64,000 nt of DNA, taken from assembly GCA_022059125.1 (NCBI GenBank), contig JAEUWY010000001.1:1426001-1490000 (forward strand), read 5' to 3'. The stretch's first letter is position 1. Each line of letters begins with the position of its first letter. A model generated the notes under the pieces. It made no database searches and was not told where the DNA came from. It saw nothing but the letters and a program-made list of their open reading frames with translations. Positions 22,590 through 33,655 of this stretch are shown here, piece after piece. A program made the position numbers and the translations under genes. This DNA is from Corynespora cassiicola (lineage: Eukaryota > Ascomycota > Dothideomycetes > Pleosporales > Corynesporascaceae).

Positions 22590-24089
22590 TTAGTTGCCGG
22601 CAGTGGGAATAGCCAGGCCATAGCCGGAGAACATGCCGGTGGGGTCAATCTCAGCCTTGATTTGCTGAAGCCTCTCGAAGTTGCTGGCAAACAGTCTCGC
22701 GCTCCACTCCTCAACAGGAAGCTCCGAGTCAAGGTAATTAGGGAAGCCCCTGAGCGGACCTGAAGCCTTCAAAGACTCCTCGAAAGGCTTCATGAGGCCC
22801 TGCATGTAGGCAACACCATCCTCGGGCCAGGCGTTGTTGGCGCCAACACCGTCAACGCGGATGAGCCACAGGTTGCCGCCGTGGACCCAGCTGGTCTCGC
22901 TATCGGTCAAGTCGCGGCTGATTCCGCCCCAAAGGTCGAGGAAGCCGGTGTTGGTCACGTCAGTGCGGTTGTTGGAGCGGTAGCTGTTGATGAGGGCGTC
23001 AGCCTGCTCGGGCGTGAGCGGGGTGTCGTTGGTGACGACCCAAGACTGGACGAGAGAAGGACGGCCGCCGAGGGAGCCGCCGGTGGGGGAGTTCATGCCG
23101 GCGCCAGTGCTGGCGACTTCAGCGTCCCAGAAGGTGGGGAGCTGCTGCCTGGTGATGTTGGCAGTAGGGACGATGGCACGGATCGATGTCACGAGGGGCT
23201 CGATGATCTGGTCGAACGTGGCAAGGTCGCCATAGAAGAATCCAGAGGAACCAGAGTTGCCCAGAGAGAATCGAAGAGAAAGCTCATCGGGAGCGTTGCC
23301 GCTGAGGACGTAGTCCTGAACGGCGATGAGAGCAGCGGAAGCAGTGGCCGAGTCAACGGTACCCAATGCAAGAGTGTAGTTAACCGCCATGTTGGGGACC
23401 TCGTGGGTCTTGGTGGTAGCAGACAAAATGATTCCGAAGTTAGCTCCGGCGCCCTGGGCAGCCCACAGCAGGTCAGATTCAGGGCCGGCCTTGACAATGG
23501 TACCATTAGGGAGAAGGTACTCGACCGCAACAAGGTTGTCAAGGGGCGTTCCGAGGAACCTGGAGGTCGGTCCAAAGCCACCACCAATCGAACTACCAAC
23601 GAGACCGACGTGAGAGCCTCGGACGTGGGGGAAGTGTCGGCCATGGTTGTCCCAGAGGTACTTGAGGGTAGGGCCCACGTTGGAACCTCCACCATAGGTG
23701 AACTCGGTGGTCGCTTCGTCGTAGCTCACCTCGGTGAATGCATCCACGTCGATGACCAGGTTACCGGGGTTTCCGAATCCATAGCCCTGGAACGAGTGTG
23801 CCCGGCTCAGGGCCGAAACCTTAACGGAAGCATTGCGGGCGCAGCTCAATGCAATCGCAATCTCTTCCCTGTCCTGGGGGAACGCAATGGCGACGGGCTC
23901 ACGAGGAAGGCGTAGCTGGAAGGACGCGGTATCGCTGGTCCAGCTGGCGTCGGTGGAAACGGTGGTGCGCACACCCTCCTGTGTCAAACAGGACTGGAGC
24001 TGCTGGGCGGTCTGGCCCAGCACGCTGGCCGGGGCAAGGCAGAGCAAAAGGGAAAGAGCCTGGGCTTTGAAGGAGCGTGAAGAAGCCAT
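22590..24089 (-). CDS. Secreted FAD oxidase, glucooligosaccharide-oxidase-like (AA7/BBE)
   Basis: A single exon of 499 residues from ATG 24089; an upstream in-frame TTG is not a start. A signal peptide (ALSLLLCLAPASVLG) is followed by an FAD_binding_4 domain. His98 in SRAHSFQGYGFG is the expected covalent FAD link, as in glucooligosaccharide oxidase and related AA7 enzymes. The second linkage position, where bicovalent members have Cys, is GSHVGLVG with Ser159, so FAD is probably singly linked. GGGSNVGPTLKYLWDNHG and the C-terminal PNYLDSELPVEEWSARLF with a BBE-like end (IKAEIDPTGMFSG) are intact. It likely oxidises sugars or oligosaccharides at C1, making H2O2; this is a family-level inference. 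High GC and lack of introns contrast with the first BBE gene. Confidence 0.9.
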   Translation of the reverse strand: MASSRSFKAQALSLLLCLAPASVLGQTAQQLQSCLTQEGVRTTVSTDASWTSDTASFQLRLPREPVAIAFPQDREEIAIALSCARNASVKVSALSRAHSFQGYGFGNPGNLVIDVDAFTEVSYDEATTEFTYGGGSNVGPTLKYLWDNHGRHFPHVRGSHVGLVGSSIGGGFGPTSRFLGTPLDNLVAVEYLLPNGTIVKAGPESDLLWAAQGAGANFGIILSATTKTHEVPNMAVNYTLALGTVDSATASAALIAVQDYVLSGNAPDELSLRFSLGNSGSSGFFYGDLATFDQIIEPLVTSIRAIVPTANITRQQLPTFWDAEVASTGAGMNSPTGGSLGGRPSLVQSWVVTNDTPLTPEQADALINSYRSNNRTDVTNTGFLDLWGGISRDLTDSETSWVHGGNLWLIRVDGVGANNAWPEDGVAYMQGLMKPFEESLKASGPLRGFPNYLDSELPVEEWSARLFASNFERLQQIKAEIDPTGMFSGYGLAIPTAGN

Positions 24090-24180
24090 CTTGGTGATAG
24101 GCTGCAAGAAAAGAGTGACTGGAAAAGGAACGAGGTGTCGTAGGGAGGGGAACTGCTCTTATGGCCTCTCCATATAGTTT

Positions 24181-24187
24181 CTTTATA
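24181..24187 (-). promoter_or_regulatory. TATA box of the AA7-like oxidase gene
   Basis: TATAAAG on the minus strand, about 95 bp upstream of ATG 24089. Confidence 0.5.
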
Positions 24188-25367
24188 CACGGCACCGCCC
24201 CCTCTTAGATTAAAGGTTCCCCCCCAGCGGCCACCGCGCTTCATTGCGGACGGGTCACCGCGGATCCCATGATGGCCAGGAGCAAAACAGACTGCTGGCC
24301 TCGGTGCATCTCGGTGCGCAGTCGCCAAGAGTTCCAGTCTCCTTCCTGGTCCTCATACGCCAAGCCTTGGCCGTTTACCACACCTTCTGGAGTTGAGGTT
24401 AGCCTGCATGTCAAAACTTGATAAGAGGCGTCCAAGCACAGTGGAAACGGCGCCATTGTGCGCGCGATTGCTGGAATCGAAAAGAGCCGTTTGTTAGGAT
24501 GCAAAAGTCTGCTGCGCCAGACGATCTATCTGTTTTGATGTCGACATGCCTATTGCGGCGGCACTCCCGGTCCTTCTTGGTGGGTCCAAATCTCGACTTC
24601 TAGGCGAGCGACTCAAGTAGAGCAACTAGAGCAAGAAGGTCCGAGATGCGGAGCATTACGCATTGTTTAGTAATTACCACCGCATGTGTACTTTATTCCG
24701 TAAGAATGGGCTGTATGCCAAACCACAAGGCGCCTACCTACCTACTGCCTATCCAGGCGTGCCCGTGACTGAATGGATTTTGCGTCACGTGATGGTTCGG
24801 CGGCTTGAACTCTGGGGTGCTTGGGTCTAGCGGGACTGCCGGCGCAACCCGGGGATTTGCAAGGTAGGACCCAGGACGAGCGATGATGAGGGCGCATTCA
24901 TGTCGAAACTTTTGATGCAGGAAACATGTGCGTGCAACGCCGATAGGCCCACGAAAAAACCTTTGAGCTTGCATTATCGATAAAGGGGCAGATCTTGCTC
25001 CGATTACCGGCACCATCCATGTAAGTACGGTCGAAACACCTAGCTCAGGAGATTGCTTTGACAACGAATTCGATCCATGTGGAGATTGATCCAAGATGCC
25101 TGCGTGTATTCTTGTTCGAGGGCCAGCAGTCAAGAATCACGACGAGCCCAATGAACGCGCGTTGGGTTCTGAGGAAAATATCTTGTCTAATTAATTGTTC
25201 CTAGACCAAGACTTGATAGACCTAGAATTACCCCAAGTGGTGCGCAGACAGCAGAGCTGCGCACCATCTACTGACCAAGGCGGATTCTCGTCCCGGCGGC
25301 GTATCTCGACTGCGACCAGCAATCTGACACTCGGATGAGTGCCATCTAGTGGGGCAAGTCACCAAGA
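24188..25367. other. Intergenic, no gene seen
   Basis: Short frames only, with no domain content. CCTACCTACCTA-type words near 24735 are common fungal simple sequence. Confidence 0.45.
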
Positions 25368-26956
25368 CTACCACGTGAGCTGGATACCCTCTTGGTGACC
25401 GACGCGCTTTTCCGCAGCCGGAACGCAGACAACGAGTGCAGCGTACATGTACATGCGCTCAACACTGTGCTCGTTGCCCCACTAGAGAAATGTAAGCCCA
25501 TCGGGTCGCACCCATTCTCAGCGTGTTCAGACTCACTGCACCATAGAAAACATCAAGGTTTCTGTGGAGAGGCTTAGTTAGCCGGTTCACTTTGATCCAC
25601 TCGCCATTAAAGTCTTTGAGAAGAGACTCCAGGTCTTCAACAAAACGCTTCTTGATGACAGTCTCTTGCATCTTGCGACCAATGAAGCTTCCAGGAGGCC
25701 TTTCATTCAAGAGCTGGCAGGCTTCCTTGTTGAAGGATAGAATAGGACGAACTTGCATATCGAGTCCCAACGATTCGAATATCGAATATACCGCCATGTC
25801 CGAGCCCTTGAGGACCCATGGAAGTTTGCGGTAGCCCTCGGCCGTAGAGTGTGCATATGCGTGATGGCACCAGATACCAAGATATCCCGCTACTAAAGTC
25901 AGTGCGAGTACCTGTAGGCGATGCTAACAGCCATATCATCTTTCATGAAACTCGGCTCGGCCAAGGCTTCCTTGATCTTGCGATACAGTGGGAGTGACTC
26001 GGAGTTTAGAGTGGGATTTTTGCAGCCCAGATCACCCACGCCAGGTGCGAAGCAAACTGTGCTAAGTCAACGACTACAATGTGCAGACTGAGAATTCGTA
26101 AGGATGGACATACGATTGTATGTAAGGGTAATGCGATGTCCCTTGGTAACCTCCTTGACCTCGTGCTCGCAGTCGCTATAGAACGCCGCCCACTGAACAG
26201 AGGGCTCCACCGCGCCAGGGCTAGATCCCCAATCGTAGCTGACTGAGTTTTGATCATGGCGGATAACCAACTGACCACCTTCGTGATGACATGGGAGAGA
26301 CACGACAAGCGAGCCAAACTGGGTATCGGAGCACGGGGTATCAACGTGGGCCTTGAAGAGACCAGACGGCGAGCTGTAGATCTAGTGAAAAGACGATGAT
26401 TAGCGCTTTACTCCGCCGGTCTGGTTCAATGATAGCTACTCACATTGAGTTTGTACAACTTAGCCTTGATGCCTCCTCTTCTCCTCTTACCACCAGCATT
26501 AGGGAGGAGCAATTGAGCAATTGTGTCCACGATGCCGAGTTCATATGGGCAGAAATCGACGGAAAGGGCTGATCGGTTCATCTTGAAGGCCTTGCGGTAT
26601 GACTCGTCGAATACGTCTTCGCCCTTGTACCCGAAGCTTGCAGGCTGGCAGTTGTCCATGAGCTTGAGCAAAGCTTTCTGTGAGTCATTTGAGGTGGTTA
26701 TGGGGAATGCAAGTTTGGCAATGCCATTGGACGAGTCTTTGGAGTCCTATCGGAGGACTACATTGATGAGATTTGGGTCATCCTTACCAGGCGATGCCTA
26801 TGTTAGAATGTTGTCAGTAAGTTCTAGGGACTCTTGAGCAGATTTCATAGGTTTTACGATCGGGACTGTCCCTCCGCAAGTGAATGTGGCAGATCTGCTC
26901 CTCACGAAGGCTCCTAATTCCTTGGTGATGGAATCTTGAAGGTCCTGGGTACTCAT
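25368..26956 (-). pseudogene. 2OG-Fe(II) oxygenase (prolyl-4-hydroxylase-like) gene, probably broken
   Basis: Homology-like text runs along the whole minus strand: start ATG 26956, FTCGGTVPI; then DNCQPASFGYKGEDVFDESY; then the catalytic core with iron-binding HxD in FKAHVDTP, LPCHHEGGQLVIRH, distal His in YSDCEHEVKEV and 2OG-binding Arg in GHRITLTYN; then LGIWCHHAYAH, GSDMAVYSIFESLG and a C-terminal exon 25481-25368. Clear introns include 25536-25482 and the ones after KLYKLN and TYN. Two lesions: a TAG at 26749-26747 in VVLR*DSKDS, where I remember relatives having Trp, and a change of frame between FMKDDMAV and GYLGIWC (about 25940-25885) that no normal-sized intron repairs. A 118-bp intron ending at the TAG would hide the first lesion but not the second. 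Annotation software may still model an intact gene here. Confidence 0.62.
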
Positions 26957-27635
26957 GTCGTAAGATGCAAGTGATGTTTTCTGGTCTAATCAGTTGTTTG
27001 GTAGTGTTTGATAGTGTAGAAGAGAGACGGTATTGATAGGGAAGACCTATGGCTTTATATAAACGTACTGAGCTGAGACGTGAAGGCACACAGATCCCTG
27101 CAGGCAACAATGACCGCTATCAGCCTACCTCAGTACATACACTGCCAGCTTTACTTTCCATGTCAGTAATAACATTACTTTACTTACTCAGCTTGACCAG
27201 GAGCGAGCTGTTTACAGTATTTAACAACTAGTGGAACAATGAGAGCCAAGGGACGGTTGTAAAATGTTGGCGTGGAATTACGTGGCATTTGGATACCTTT
27301 TCGGTATCGATGTACATCATGGTCTAGACCAAAGAGAATGGAAAGGATTCATTTGTGGGTCTTCAGAACTGATGAGCGTAAGATGGTATTAGAGTGCCAC
27401 ATTTGACGCGAGGCTTTCTTGTTGCGATAGCGCGTTCAGACAGTCGCGTGAGCACGTGATTACCCCTCGCCACCTGTCTTCCAACCTTGGAATCTTTCAC
27501 AGGTCAGGTGGAGAAAGGCGCCTCGGAATTATCGTCTAATCATTATCGCGAGAGATGATTGAACTGTACAAAAATTTGTATTCGGCTATTCCTACCTACC
27601 TAGGCAGGTATCCAGCTATCCTGACGCCGCCACCA
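26957..27635. other. Intergenic, no gene seen
   Basis: The upstream flank of the 2OG gene and the 3' flank of the transporter gene. It has a CCTACCTACCTAGGCAGGTA near-palindrome around 27593-27612. Confidence 0.4.
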
Positions 27636-29514
27636 CTATAGCTTTTCGGCCTCGACTAGATGCTGTTCCTGTGCAAGCTGCACCTCCGTCACATACTTCC
27701 GCATCTTCCTTGCCGGCACACGATTGTTGTACATCTCATCCATCTCCGCATAATTTCGCTGGGAAGGCTCGGGGACAAAGAACCAGATGGCAACGCTGAC
27801 GAGCATGCCCGTCGCGAAGAACAGCCAGGCAGTGTCGTAACCCCAGTCAACGCCTTCGACATCAACTGTACAACATGTTAATACAATCATTCCAAATTCT
27901 CGGTAGAGGCACTTACGCATGACAGGGACCGCTGTGTTGAACGTTAAGCCGAAAATGACTGAAATGCCAGCCGCCAGACCAGCGGTTCTTGCGCGAAGTC
28001 GCTGAGAAGAGACCTCACCGACGAATGCCCAACCGAGTTGTCCGACTTTTTTCTCATCAGTTCACATGTTTATATTGAATATTTGGCATCAACTTACGAG
28101 CATTGTTCCCGAGCGACCAAAGACAGCCAACAAAGATGAGAAAGTTCTTCAGCGCATCTGTCTGTGGAACCTGACCAAGGATGCCGACCAGTAGCAACGC
28201 CACCGTGCAGAGGATCGAAGACGCAAACACCACAATTCTGCGACCGAATGTATCCGTCGCCAAGATGAGACATGTTGCCGTGACAAGGGAGATGATAGCT
28301 AAAAAGACGGTTAGAAGTTGAAAACAGGACTTCATGATTTGATGGCTTACCCATGATAGTGGTGACAAGGAACGCATTGTCGAATCCACTCTGCTTGAAG
28401 AACAAGCTAGCATAAGTGTTCAAAAATGCGAGGCCAGTCAATTGCTGCGAGCAAATCGGAAGCGTAGATCCAAGTGTCCTCATCAGGTCTGGGCCCCTGA
28501 AACAGTCCAGGTAGGATTGAATAACCCCCTTGACGCTTTGTGGCTCCAACTCGGCAGAACGAGACTTCTCCTCCAATATGGTGTTCTTGATGATGGCATA
28601 TTCGACCTCAACATCGTATCCCTCAACGCGGCCGTTGACACGGCGGAGCGTTGCTTTGCCCTGGTCGTCCATCCCGCGCGCAGCATAGTATGCGGCCGTC
28701 TCCGGAAGCCAGATGAAAATGGGCAGCATGAGACCCAAAAATCCCCACTGCGTCAAAATGGGCACTTTGTAGTTTAGGGGGTTGGCATTCTGCACCAACA
28801 TGAGGACCATCGGGGGCAGGAACTTGCCAAACGAGTTCCAGAATCCGTACACCAAGACCAGCGCTCCACGGATGTTGACAGGAGACCACTCGGTCACGTA
28901 TACGGGCAGGGTGGATTGGATTGCACCGACTCCGATTCCTGCGAGGATCTTTGCTCCAGTCCAGTCTTTCCAGTCGCGCACGACAGTCTCGATGACGAGG
29001 GAAGCAGCCAGCAGAATCCACAAAACGTACAAGGTCATCTTGCGACCGATTCTATCGGAAATGGGGTTGAGCAACACCATGCCAATCAGTTGACCCAGTG
29101 ACTGCATGGCACCCCATAGAGCTGTGTAATGGGCTTTCAAGTACCATTCGCCTTCGGCATTCTGAAATCCGAGGTGCTGAATGAAGCCCTGGTTCGCGAT
29201 AACGTTGCCTGTGGAGAACCGTCAGACTATGTCCATCTACCAGTTATTCGGTGCCTTCTAACCATTCAGAACGATTTGGTATCCGTCGGCGGCTGCAGCG
29301 ATGCAGAGTAGGTTACATACAAGGACCGCCTGTATCACCCGTCAGCTTTGTGAAACCCTCCCATCGCCAAAGAACTCGCCTTCTTGAATCGACAAACAGT
29401 CTGCCAGACGCTCAGACTGTCTAGATCCGACTTGAGTTGGGCTCTTGCATGATCGACCGATTCTAGACGATGTTCTTCCACGGCCTTTTCATCGTGTTGG
29501 GTGTTGCTCGCCAT
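27636..29514 (-). CDS. MFS sugar transporter (sugar porter, alpha-glucoside-like)
   Basis: Six exons, 29514-29380, 29329-29263, 29208-28351, 28298-28098, 28045-27917 and 27865-27636, encode 539 residues with 12 predicted membrane segments. Sugar-porter signatures: DRIGRK after segment 2, a PET motif (LPETAAYYAARG) before the central loop, DTFGRRIV in the second half, and PEPSQRNYAEMDEMYNNRVPARK at the end, as in fungal maltose/alpha-glucoside and hexose permeases. Intron 1 uses a GC donor (AAG-GCGAGT...ATACAG), and intron 4 ends in AAG; both are required by frame and conserved text (DGYQIVLNGNVIANQG, LGQLGWAFVGE). It is divergent from the rhamnosidase gene, so uptake of rhamnose or a rhamnosyl sugar is a reasonable inference. 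True specificity cannot be read from sequence. Confidence 0.92.
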
Positions 29515-29825
29515 GGTGGTAGCTGCGAAGCCGCGACGGCAACGATTCAGTCGAGGTAAAAGATCTGGTAACAAAATTTCCTCGCGTTTCTATGCACGAA
29601 GTCGAGAGCTCCACATCACTCCACTCAGTCAGGTGTCAAAAGGCAACTTTTCTATTGACCTGCACTTATGTTGTTCGGCACGTGCCCCAGCCCGCCCTGA
29701 TACTCACCTCCTCGCGGGACAAAATCGCCCGAACCGTTGAGGAAACTGGAGTCAATCCTTGAATATGACAGCCTGCCCTGCATCTCCGCACCGATACCCA
29801 AGAGCCAAGAGCGGAGCATTATGCT

Positions 29826-29865
29826 CTGGAGTGGGGAATGCCCGCCCATCTCCGATGATCTGGGG
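29826..29865. promoter_or_regulatory. CreA-like carbon-repression sites between transporter and rhamnosidase
   Basis: Three SYGGRG matches lie in the 707-bp divergent promoter: CTGGAG at 29826, GTGGGG at 29831 and CTGGGG at 29860. Two or more close sites are the usual functional arrangement for CreA. Function is inferred from motif only. Confidence 0.4.
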
Positions 29866-30221
29866 TCACCATGTGCTGTGACTCGCCCGTTTGAAATCCT
29901 ATGCCGTGGATGAACTTCGGTCTCCGTTTCGAATCAGCGCATCATTGGTTATACACCAGTCATGGAGATCCAGTCTCGCGTGCATATGGAGCGCTATCGG
30001 GTCATGAGTGGCCGCCACCCACATGGATGATTGCTGCCGAACCGACGCTCCAGAGGGTCGGATTGTCTATGCACCGATATTTGTGTCCCATATCCGATGT
30101 CCTGGGATAGAGGAGCGATGATCGCTGGCGAAAACGTGTATGCGTCGACCCAATAAAGCGTCGGTCAACCGGGGGGATTTCTCGCCTCGCAACGCCGCTT
30201 ACACCACGCTCTGCTTTTCCA

Positions 30222-33049
30222 ATGTCGGTCCAGATTGCACAGCTCAGTGCCGAACATCATCATGATGGTTTTGCCATTTTTCACCCTCGACCACGCCTGT
30301 CATGGCGGTTCGAGGCCACGACATTGAAGGATTGGAAGCAAGCTTCCTACACCCTAATCATCTCCCGTGGTGGCGCAGAAGATACTTTCGAAGTTACATC
30401 AGCGGATTCCGTCCTAGTCCCCTGGCCAACTTCCCCCTTGGCTTCGAGAGAAATTGCTCATGTCAAAGTACGCGCTACCGGACGCGACGGCTCACAAACC
30501 AATTGGGCTTCATTGCGATTAGAAGTAGCCCTTCTCGAACCATTTCAGTGGAAAGCCAAGCTCATCTCCGGCCCACCGCAAAATCGAGACACTCCAAAGG
30601 AACCATTCCGTGTGAGGAAAAGCTTTCAATGCGAGAACCTCGAACAAGCACGACTTTATGCCACGGCCCATGGAATCTACCAAGTTGAGATCAACGGTAA
30701 AGTGGTTGGCGACGAGCTTCTCACACCAGGCTGGCAGTCGTACAAGCACCGACTTCACTATCAGACATATGATGTATCGTCTTACCTGGTAGAGGGAGAA
30801 AACACCATCGGCGCGTACATTGCAGAGGGGTGGTATGCAGGCAGACTCGGTCGGCCAGGCACTTCCAATATCTGGGGAGATCGGTTGGGATTCTTAGGAC
30901 AATTGGAGGTCGGAGGGTCCGTCGTCTGCACGACCGATTCTTCATGGGAATACCTCGACGGTCCTGTCGTAGCGGCCGAAATCTACAATGGTGAGATCTT
31001 TGACACGACGCGGGATGACTTTTCGTGGTCTACGCCCACGTCTTTGGCAAAAGCTGCTGGAAAGGTTGAGGAAATTCCATTTCCCTCGGCTGAGCTCATA
31101 GCTCCTGATGTTGCCCCCGTCAAACGCGTCATGGAGGTTCGCCCACAGAGTATACACATCACGCCCAGTGGAAAGAAGGTGCTCGATTTTGGACAGAATG
31201 TCGTGGGATGGCTGAAGATTCTCGTCGACATCCCCGGCAAGCCCGGTGATCGCCTGGTCATTAAGCATGCAGAAGTCCTCGAGCATGGAGAGTTGGGTAC
31301 ACGGCCCCTCCGCACCGCCAAAGCAGAAAATGTGATTCTGCTGGGAGGAAAGACGAAGGGCTATGAATCGCGATTCTCTTGGTATGGTTTTAGGTATGAG
31401 TTCCATAGACCAGTGACGAACTACGCATAACTGACAAACAACCAGATATGCAGAGATCTCAGGATACGACGACCTGTCTCTGTCTGACTTCACCGCCGTA
31501 GTCATATCCTCCAATCTCCGCCGAACCGGCACTTTCAACTGCTCCCACGCGCTCATCAACCGCCTCCACGAAAACACCGTCTGGTCAACGCGCGGAAACT
31601 TCGTCTCTGTGCCAACCGACTGCCCGCAGCGTGACGAGCGCCTCGGCTGGACCGGCGACATCCAAGTCTTCACACCCACAGCCAACTACCTCTTCGACAC
31701 GTCCGCATTCCTCGGTGGCTGGCTTCAAGACCTAGAGGCCGACCAGAAGGACATGGACGGCGTGGTCCCCGTCATCATCCCCAAGATCCCGATCCCTCCG
31801 CGCCACCCGGAGAACCGCCCCATGGCCATCTGGGCCGACTGCGCCATCCTGACGCCCTGGGACCTGTACAATTCATTTGGCGACCAGAAAGTCCTCGAGA
31901 AGCAGTGGGAGAGCATGCAGGCCTGGCTCGACAAGGGCGTACCCCGGGACGAGCGCGGATTCTACTCGGATGCCACACCACAGTATGGAGACTGGTTAGA
32001 CCCGCGCTCCCCGCCGCAGCTCCCCGGCCACAGCCCTACGGACCCGTTCCTGATTGCGAACGCGTACCTGATCCACGTCACCCGGCTCGCGGCCCAGATT
32101 GGTTCCATGCTAGGCAAGACGGAAGCAGCAGCGCGGTACGCGAAGCAAGCCGACTCGCTCCTGGCCCTGTTCCGCGAGGAGTACATCTCCGCGACGGGCC
32201 GCCTGGCATCGGACACGCAGGCCGCGTACGTTGTCGCCCTCCTGTTTGGCCTCTTCGAGACGGACCGCCAGATCCAGACTGCAAGGAAACGGCTGGACTG
32301 GATGATCCGGTGGGAGGCGTTCAAGATTACTACCGGCTTCGCGGGGACGCCGATTATCTTGCAGGTGCTGGCCGACAACGACATGCTGAACCACGCCTAC
32401 AGGATGCTGCAGGAGCGCGACTGTCCGAGCTGGCTCTACCCCGTCAGCATGGGCGCGACAACCATTGTAAGTCCCCCCCCCCCCCCCCCCTCCCTTCCCA
32501 TGCGGCAGATCTCGATATCGGGAATAGAAACTAATGCATGCGGTGTACGTGTAGTGGGAACGCTGGAACTCCATGCTCCCCGACGGAAGCATCAACCCGG
32601 GCCAAATGACCTCCTTCAACCACTTCGCCCTCGGCTCCGTCTGCAACTTCCTGTAAGCCCCCCATCCCCCTCCCTCCCCCCCCAAAGCCTAAACCTAACT
32701 CTTACACAGACACACCACAATCGGCGGCCTCCGCCCCACATCCCCCGGCTGGCGCACCGCCCTCATCGCCCCCAAGCCCGGCGGCACAATCCGCCACGCA
32801 GCCACCTCCTTCGACTCGCCCTACGGGCCCTACGCCGTGTCCTGGAAGTGCGAGAACGGAAAGATGACGGCAAAGGTGGGCGTGCCGCCAAACGGCGAGG
32901 CGCGCGTCGTGCTGCCCGGCGGCGTGGATGAGACGGTGGGGAGTGGAGAGTGGGTGTTTGAGGGTGCGTGGGTGGAGGATGGGGGGTGGCCTTTGGAGGC
33001 GATTCAGGGGGCGCAGGGGAATGCCATGGAGGCGCATTTTGTGCCGTGA
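30222..33049 (+). CDS. Alpha-L-rhamnosidase, GH78
   Basis: Exons 30222-31393, 31446-32466, 32555-32652 and 32710-33049 give 876 residues, normal for fungal GH78. It hydrolyses terminal alpha-L-rhamnose from glycosides or pectin fragments. N-terminal beta-domains include PRLSWRF, then ARLYATAHGIYQVEINGKVV and LTPGWQSYKHRLHYQTYDV. The (alpha/alpha)6 catalytic domain has PTDCPQRDERLGWTGD near residues 447-462, with the general-acid region, and GATTIWERW near 727-735 supplying another catalytic carboxylate. FNHFALGSVCNFLHTTIGGL completes the domain and was split by an intron. No signal peptide is visible, so it is probably intracellular, acting on imported glycosides. Intron 2 contains a run of 18 C. 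Neighbours are a divergent sugar transporter and a Zn2Cys6 regulator. Confidence 0.95.
32473..32490 (+). repeat. Poly-C run (18 bases) just inside a GH78 intron donor
   Basis: Eighteen uninterrupted C bases begin five bases after the exon end (GTAAGT then C). It is likely length-variable, and a possible sequencing-error spot. Confidence 0.8.
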
Positions 33050-33655
33050 GGGGAGTTGTTGGTGGAGGTTGTGTGCTATGGGGGTATTCGCGGATTAGGA
33101 GTGCGGTGGGGATGGCTCAGATGAATGGTTTGCATGCCTCGGTAGGGATACATGCAACAAATCAGTCTCCTGGGGCAGCTTTGTTTTCAGCTGGAGTGCG
33201 TTGAGCGGATTAGATAGGAAATCAACCTGTTCAGCGACCTAGACACTCTCTTCTAGCACTCCACTCCCCTTACAAAAAAAGTCGGCTGACAAACCCCCTT
33301 CTCGGACCGACATGCCTCACTCATCGACAGCTGGTACCAACACCTACCATTATAGGCAGCGCCATAGTTATCTTCACATGCCACGTCCCCACCACACTGC
33401 ATCCACACTCCACATAAATCTCACCCACTTACCAATCACCAATGCTCCTCCATGCCATGTAGGAAAATCCCTCTATATTGATAGTATCGATTCCCTGAGA
33501 CCAAGCCCCCACACTGCGCGATATAAAACGATAATCCCTAAAAAAAAAAAAAATTACAAATCCTAGATATCAAGCCATATCTTAGCCTATTCGCCGACAA
33601 AATCTTCACAAAAGTGCTTCCTTTCCCTCTTTTCCCCCTCTTCCAGTCCCCCGAC
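33050..33655. other. Intergenic between two convergent genes
   Basis: The 3' flanks of the rhamnosidase and regulator genes. It contains an A-rich run near 33540-33553. No gene seen. Confidence 0.5.

Noticed and set aside
22881..23915. 344-codon frame opposite the AA7-like oxidase
   Set aside because: Antisense shadow of a real high-GC gene with signal peptide and intact motifs.
24738..25133. 131-codon minus-strand frame between oxidase and oxygenase genes
   Set aside because: Composition not protein-like, no splice partners.
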